Shown here piece after piece: positions 59,908 through 64,000 of a stretch of 64,000 nucleotides of DNA. Within the stretch, counting starts at the first letter, position 1, and each line of letters opens with the position of its first letter. The DNA is from Phytoseiulus persimilis (Eukaryota > Arthropoda > Arachnida > Mesostigmata > Phytoseiidae), in the NCBI GenBank assembly GCA_037576195.1, contig CM075102.1, positions 39,490,745 to 39,554,744 of the forward strand, given 5' to 3'. The notes under the pieces are model-generated. The model searched no databases, was not told the DNA's origin, and was given only the letters and a program-made list of their open reading frames with translations. The position numbers and the translations under genes were made by a program.

Positions 59908-61047
59908 ATGAAGTTCCCGTGGTTTGAGGCTCTGAAGCGGAAATGTTCACTCCGTCGATACTCCTTGCCTCTCACCTCGCTGTTGATCATCCTTGTTCTG
60001 GGCGTTTCCCATATCAAGATGCTCGTGTATGACTCCATAACGATTCTCGGTCTCAGAGGCGCCTTCGTGGCAGTGACACTTTTCACTCTGATTTCCGCAT
60101 TGTACGTCTACTCGTTTTTACTAACTGTGTTCCTCCAGTCGCCGCCTGTTCCAGCCTTCTTTCGCCTAAGACCGAACGAAGTTGAAGAAATAGATGAGCT
60201 GAAGGCAGATATCGAAGTTCCCCGTGTCGGGAATCCGCATGCTCACGTTTCAGCCGCCAGGGCAGAAGAGAAGCTACGGAAAATCATCGACAATGCGGCG
60301 AAGCGATGTCCGGCTCACATGCTAGACTCGAAAGGTTTCGCCGCTCACTGCTTGAAATGCAGACTGATTCGGCCAGATCGATGTCGCCATTGTAGGAGGT
60401 GTAAGCGCTGCATTCTGAGACGAGATCATCACTGCGAGTTCTTCGGGAACTGCATCCACTTGAGGAACTACAAAGCCTTCCTGTGCACTGTTTTCTACGG
60501 CTTCCTGCTCTGCCTTCAAATCGTTGTTGTCACTCCAATCGTCAAACCCTGGAAACTCGGAAAAACTGACCCACTGGGCCGTGTCCTGTTCTTCTTTTGT
60601 GAACTCGGTGTATTTGGTCTGATTGCGTTCTTTGGCTATCACTGTTTCATCACGTCTCAAGCCAGGACCCATAATGAAGTGCAGCAAGGAAACGGGACAT
60701 CGCATGTGGACTTCTTCAGCACGGGAAGCAAATGGGAGAACCTTCAGCTCAGTTTAGGACCATGGTATCTATGGTGGTGGCCACGATCTCCCGCTGATTT
60801 GAATGGTGTGATTTTCCCAGTGAATACGAAATACTGCACGAAGAGTTTCCGTTCTTTGAACCCGCCGAAGGAACAGCCCACGAGGGTGGAAATCCATGAG
60901 TCAACGAAAGCCAAATCATCGGCGAGTAAAAATCGTGGCAACGTTTTCGCTGCGTGCATGCCCGCTTTCCTGCCCTTCCCTTCTGTTCAACAATGGATCT
61001 CCTCCGATGAGCTGAGGAAAGATCAAGACCCCATTCTTGAAGCCTAA
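59908..61047 (+). CDS. DHHC palmitoyltransferase (ZDHHC family)
   Basis: Transfers palmitate from acyl-CoA to protein cysteines, at Golgi or other internal membranes. A single uninterrupted exon encodes 379 residues. Four membrane segments: about 21-42, 50-77, 190-212 and 224-248. Between the second and third lies the Cys-rich catalytic domain, about 148-191: CLKC, RPDRCRHCRRCKRC, then DHHC at 173-176 followed by EFFGNC. Zinc-binding Cys/His and the catalytic Cys of DHHC are present. The Trp that usually follows DHHC is replaced by Phe. The motif after the fourth segment reads TSQARTHNE, a variant of the usual TTxE region. The absence of introns contrasts with its heavily split neighbours and may reflect origin by retroposition. 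Confidence 0.94.
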   Translation: MKFPWFEALKRKCSLRRYSLPLTSLLIILVLGVSHIKMLVYDSITILGLRGAFVAVTLFTLISALYVYSFLLTVFLQSPPVPAFFRLRPNEVEEIDELKADIEVPRVGNPHAHVSAARAEEKLRKIIDNAAKRCPAHMLDSKGFAAHCLKCRLIRPDRCRHCRRCKRCILRRDHHCEFFGNCIHLRNYKAFLCTVFYGFLLCLQIVVVTPIVKPWKLGKTDPLGRVLFFFCELGVFGLIAFFGYHCFITSQARTHNEVQQGNGTSHVDFFSTGSKWENLQLSLGPWYLWWWPRSPADLNGVIFPVNTKYCTKSFRSLNPPKEQPTRVEIHESTKAKSSASKNRGNVFAACMPAFLPFPSVQQWISSDELRKDQDPILEA

Positions 61048-61416
61048 CATCCGGAAATCGAATGAAAACTCGCTATTCGCTGGACCCACTGTGCTCTCAA
61101 TTTATCGGCCAGTTCCCACCTCTACCTCGCGCCGGAAATCGCGAGAACAGGAGCGACCGAGGAAGGGACTTTTCAGAGGGACGAGGGCAGGAACGCACCC
61201 GCAGCGGTGCGAACAATCCTCATGATTCTCAGACATCGCGATACCGACCGAGGATGGCAGTCCTCGAGCTTTGTCACACGTGGAGCTAGTTACCTTTGTA
61301 GGTCCGGGAGACGTTTTACTCCGTTCCCGGAACTCCTCTTCGGCTAGAGTGAATTGACTCGACAGCATCGACGATAGAGTCTCGAGCTTTATTCTGAACG
61401 GAAAAAAGTAGCGGCC

Positions 61417-63862
61417 CTACTTCGAGCAGGGCGCGACACCAGCCGAAGAAAGCTTGCTCTTGGCACTCTTCTTCACGACAGGAATAACCACCTTCGTGTT
61501 CAAGCTGCAAACGTTCTGACCGAACGCGAGGCGTCCGTAGCCTTTCTCGCCCCATTCCGGTCCCCAACTGGAAGTTGATAAGGAGTCGCGCCTTGAAATC
61601 ACTCTGAGGACTTTCGAGGGTTATCGAGGTCAAAGACATCACCGTGCCGCGCGTTATGTGTGACGTCGATTCTATGAAAAGGGTCCGCAATCGATGCAGT
61701 TCAGTACTCACCTGTTGCGAATTATCCAATAGTCTTTCCCCTTCTCGGAACCGTAACCTACGATAATTACAGCGTGTGCGGTGGGATTCTCCGCATCGAT
61801 CTTGCCGCAAGTCGGATCATCGTAGATACCACCTGTAAGACAGTTGCGGATCTGGGAATGACTCGAGGGGGCTTTGGGGCAATCGCGGATTCATACAGTA
61901 CATTTTGTCTCGCTTTCGTAGGCCATAACTCAGCCTGATTGATTCCAGTTTTAGAAATGAAGTATCGCAAGAACGCTGGGAAGCATAGCTACGCTTCTCT
62001 GTCCCAGCTTCCCAATGAGCTAAACATTGGAAGAGTCATGTCGAGTTGAAACGGACGCTCCATGTTTTCTCCGCCATCGAGCTTCGAGAGGATTCCAGAG
62101 CGTGACAGAATCGAATTCCGAAGTTCTATTAACGGCGAAAGTTCTATCATACCAGGGCGATGATTCGCCGCGAGTTTCGACTCGAGCTGATACATGGTCC
62201 CATACCTGTCGGAGAGGACTGTACAGTCGATTCCAACGAAGTGAGATACGTAACTTGACACCGAGAGCTGACTTCAACGCCCCTGTTGGCCTTCCTGCTA
62301 CCTCCGAACTCCGTAAATCACTGAATAGGAAGTCCGGTGCCGAGCTCTGCTTCCGGTGTGAATGATCAATTTGGCTCCGTTTGATTCGAGTTTCAGCTCT
62401 TGACATTCAGCTCTTCCTCCTAGCTTTCAATGCTCCTCTATTACCTAAGATCGGATCTGATTTGCCCGATTTACGGCCTCCCAAGGCAAGGCAATAAAGT
62501 CTCGAGGCCAACCTACATTTCACCTGGTTGAAGGAAAAGAGCCCGGCTGCGTCACTGATTCGTCACTGCAGGAGAGCGCCAGAGACTCCTTGTCAGATTC
62601 ACAATGGTCTCTAGCTCAACCTGTGTCACAATGATCTGATGATTCAGATTCTTGGAGCTGAAACGCCGCGCTCACCGTCATATTCGTAGAACGATTCTGG
62701 CATGTACTGTAGCATCACGGTGACGGGTCCGTCCAGCCCAACAATAGCCTTCATTTTGTGTTCTTTGTTGTCCTTGGTCCCATAGACCAACTCGAAGCCC
62801 TCGACGCTTCCCGCCGAATGCTTCCGTTGAGAGCGGCATCGACCAAGCTTCGAAGTATAATCGGTTCATTTTCCGCGGCCTGGTCGTCCTGAATCATCTT
62901 TACCATTCACTTCGAGTAATTGCTCACTTTGTTCTCATAAGGATAAACATCACGCTTCGTGACGAAACCATTTTCGTTGATGTATCTGAAAGCCTTCATG
63001 GTGTTGCCGCCGCGGCAACCATTATTCCCATGAGTGGCTGTGCTGCAGTCCAAGATGTCTTGCTCGGAAACATCATCGTACATCCCTTTCTTCAAGCGAA
63101 GATGAACCTCCAGAGCAGCTGCCTGAAAAAAAAGCAACCGAATTTGATCACTCAGTTTCCAGAGCTGCAGAAGGTCCACAATATCCTGTAGGACCTAGAG
63201 CAGATGTCGAAGAATGTACTAGATCTCCAGACCAAGAATTCCACAAGTGGTCAAAAGGATTACGAAAAACGAGCTTTGTGAAACGGATAGACTCAATATT
63301 GACTCACCGACGCAAACGCATAGCACGAACCACACGTATCTTGATTCCGGATCGGAGAGCACAGTTCACGATAGTCGGCGGAGGGAGGAGGTGTCGCGAA
63401 ATACAAGTCATCCACGATACCGGCCGGGGCAGAAGAGTTGCCCTCCGGCTCATCATAGACCTCCCCGGTGAACTGTCGAAGCTGCTCCTTCGTCTGGAAT
63501 CGTTCGCGGAATTTCGTGGAGAACCATTCGACGAGCCTTGTATCCGATCCAGAACGTCAGACGAATTGTGAGTTTCTTCAAAAAACTGTGTCTCTGTTCC
63601 CGCATCAAGTATCCCCCTTACCATCGACGAGAATTTGTTGCGAGCCATACGGTAGTTCTCCAAACCTGCTTCGAATCGGGCATTGTGCTCTTCAATGAGG
63701 CGACTGCGATCAGAGAGCATGGGGCTCGCCTGGAGGAAGCCAAGCTTCGGATGAGTATTCTTTCCTTACGAGGATACGGAGAGATTACGTGAGGAAAAGT
63801 CTCAAGATTCGGCTCACGTTCGCGGTGGCGATAGCCAGCACCAAGACGCAGACGACTCTCAT
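61417..63862 (-). CDS. Cathepsin-like cysteine protease
   Basis: Second papain-family protease, opposite in direction to the one at the left edge. Exons, high to low: 63818-63862 (signal MRVVCVLVLAIATAN), 63622-63729, 63308-63536, 62928-63122, 62676-62847, 61712-61832, 61417-61567; about 340 residues. Exon 2 has prodomain text (LIEEHNARFEAG), but the first prodomain helix with its Trp/Phe motif is absent. Exon 3 carries the catalytic Cys (RNQDTCGSCYAFAS). Exon 4 has VSEQDILDC and GNNGCRGGN. Exon 6 has catalytic His (TAHAVIIVGYG), and catalytic Asn is split over the last intron (IIRNSWGPEWGEKG). All joins keep phase except exon 2 to exon 3, where the frame is off by one base: an indel, or an exon limit I misplaced. 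The active-site motif has Tyr in place of Trp, as in the left-edge gene. Confidence 0.9.
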
Positions 63863-64000
63863 GTTCAAGAGACCGTGAGAAACTGAAATTTTCCTCTTCG
63901 CCGAGAGACGTTACTGCTTACAATATTCAATAGGTGATCCTTCATCGTCAACGCGCGAGCCCGGCAGCCAAGATATCGCTGCCTGAGAAACATCATCCTT
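63863..64000. other. Upstream edge of the second cathepsin gene
   Basis: 138 bp 5' of the minus-strand start, presumably 5' untranslated and promoter sequence; it runs into the window edge. Confidence 0.4.

Noticed and set aside
1..64000. tRNA, rRNA or CRISPR features
   Set aside because: No cloverleaf-like sequence with a T-loop motif, no rRNA-like stretch, and no regularly spaced identical repeats were seen on either strand.

Overview
This window is eukaryotic genomic DNA, almost certainly from an arthropod and perhaps a mite or another chelicerate; that last step is inference from a compact gene layout, not from a diagnostic marker. Real genes are cut by many short GT-AG introns (mostly 50-150 bp), and base composition looks near 50% GC by eye. 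Gene content is typically animal: secreted papain-family proteases, a clip-domain serine protease, an NRF-6/acyltransferase-3 membrane protein, Mediator subunit 8 and MCM10. Transposon remnants are common: a Tc3-like mariner element, several hAT-type elements with 8-bp target duplications, and a LINE relic.

Layout. 1-1065 (+): 3' part of a cathepsin L-like protease. 1066-9355: no convincing gene; a small hAT-type MITE (3962-4081) and a LINE reverse-transcriptase relic (about 4990-5330). 9356-10684 (+): complete five-exon NAD(P)H-dependent FMN reductase gene, with a decayed copy at 17870-18430. 12913-13663: non-autonomous hAT element with a perfect 8-bp duplication. 16129-17604: Tc3-like element with long inverted repeats and a damaged transposase. 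20460-26849 (-): about 20-exon NRF-6-like acyltransferase, with a MITE (22810-23060) in one intron. 27.4-28.6 kb and 35.2 kb hold fragments that look like further, broken members of the same family. 28.6-49.6 kb is gene-poor: a hammerhead-ribozyme-like motif (about 32.2 kb), a hairpin, a two-copy diverged repeat (42.4 and 44.8 kb) and weak candidate exons of secreted proteins.

The right end is gene-dense. 50014-51422 (-): clip-domain serine protease. 53407-54956 (-): MED8. 55404-59502 (+): MCM10, divergent from MED8 across about 450 bp. 59908-61047 (+): intronless DHHC palmitoyltransferase. 61417-63862 (-): a second cathepsin-like protease, whose active-site motif reads CGSCY, as in the first, instead of the usual CGSCW.

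The genes do not form one pathway. MED8 and MCM10 are housekeeping (transcription, replication). The two cathepsins and the clip protease are secreted proteolytic enzymes suited to digestion or immunity. The NRF-like family appears to have duplicated locally and then partly decayed. Exon boundaries were found by hand from splice consensus, reading-phase continuity and family similarity, with no alignment software; unresolved joins are stated.
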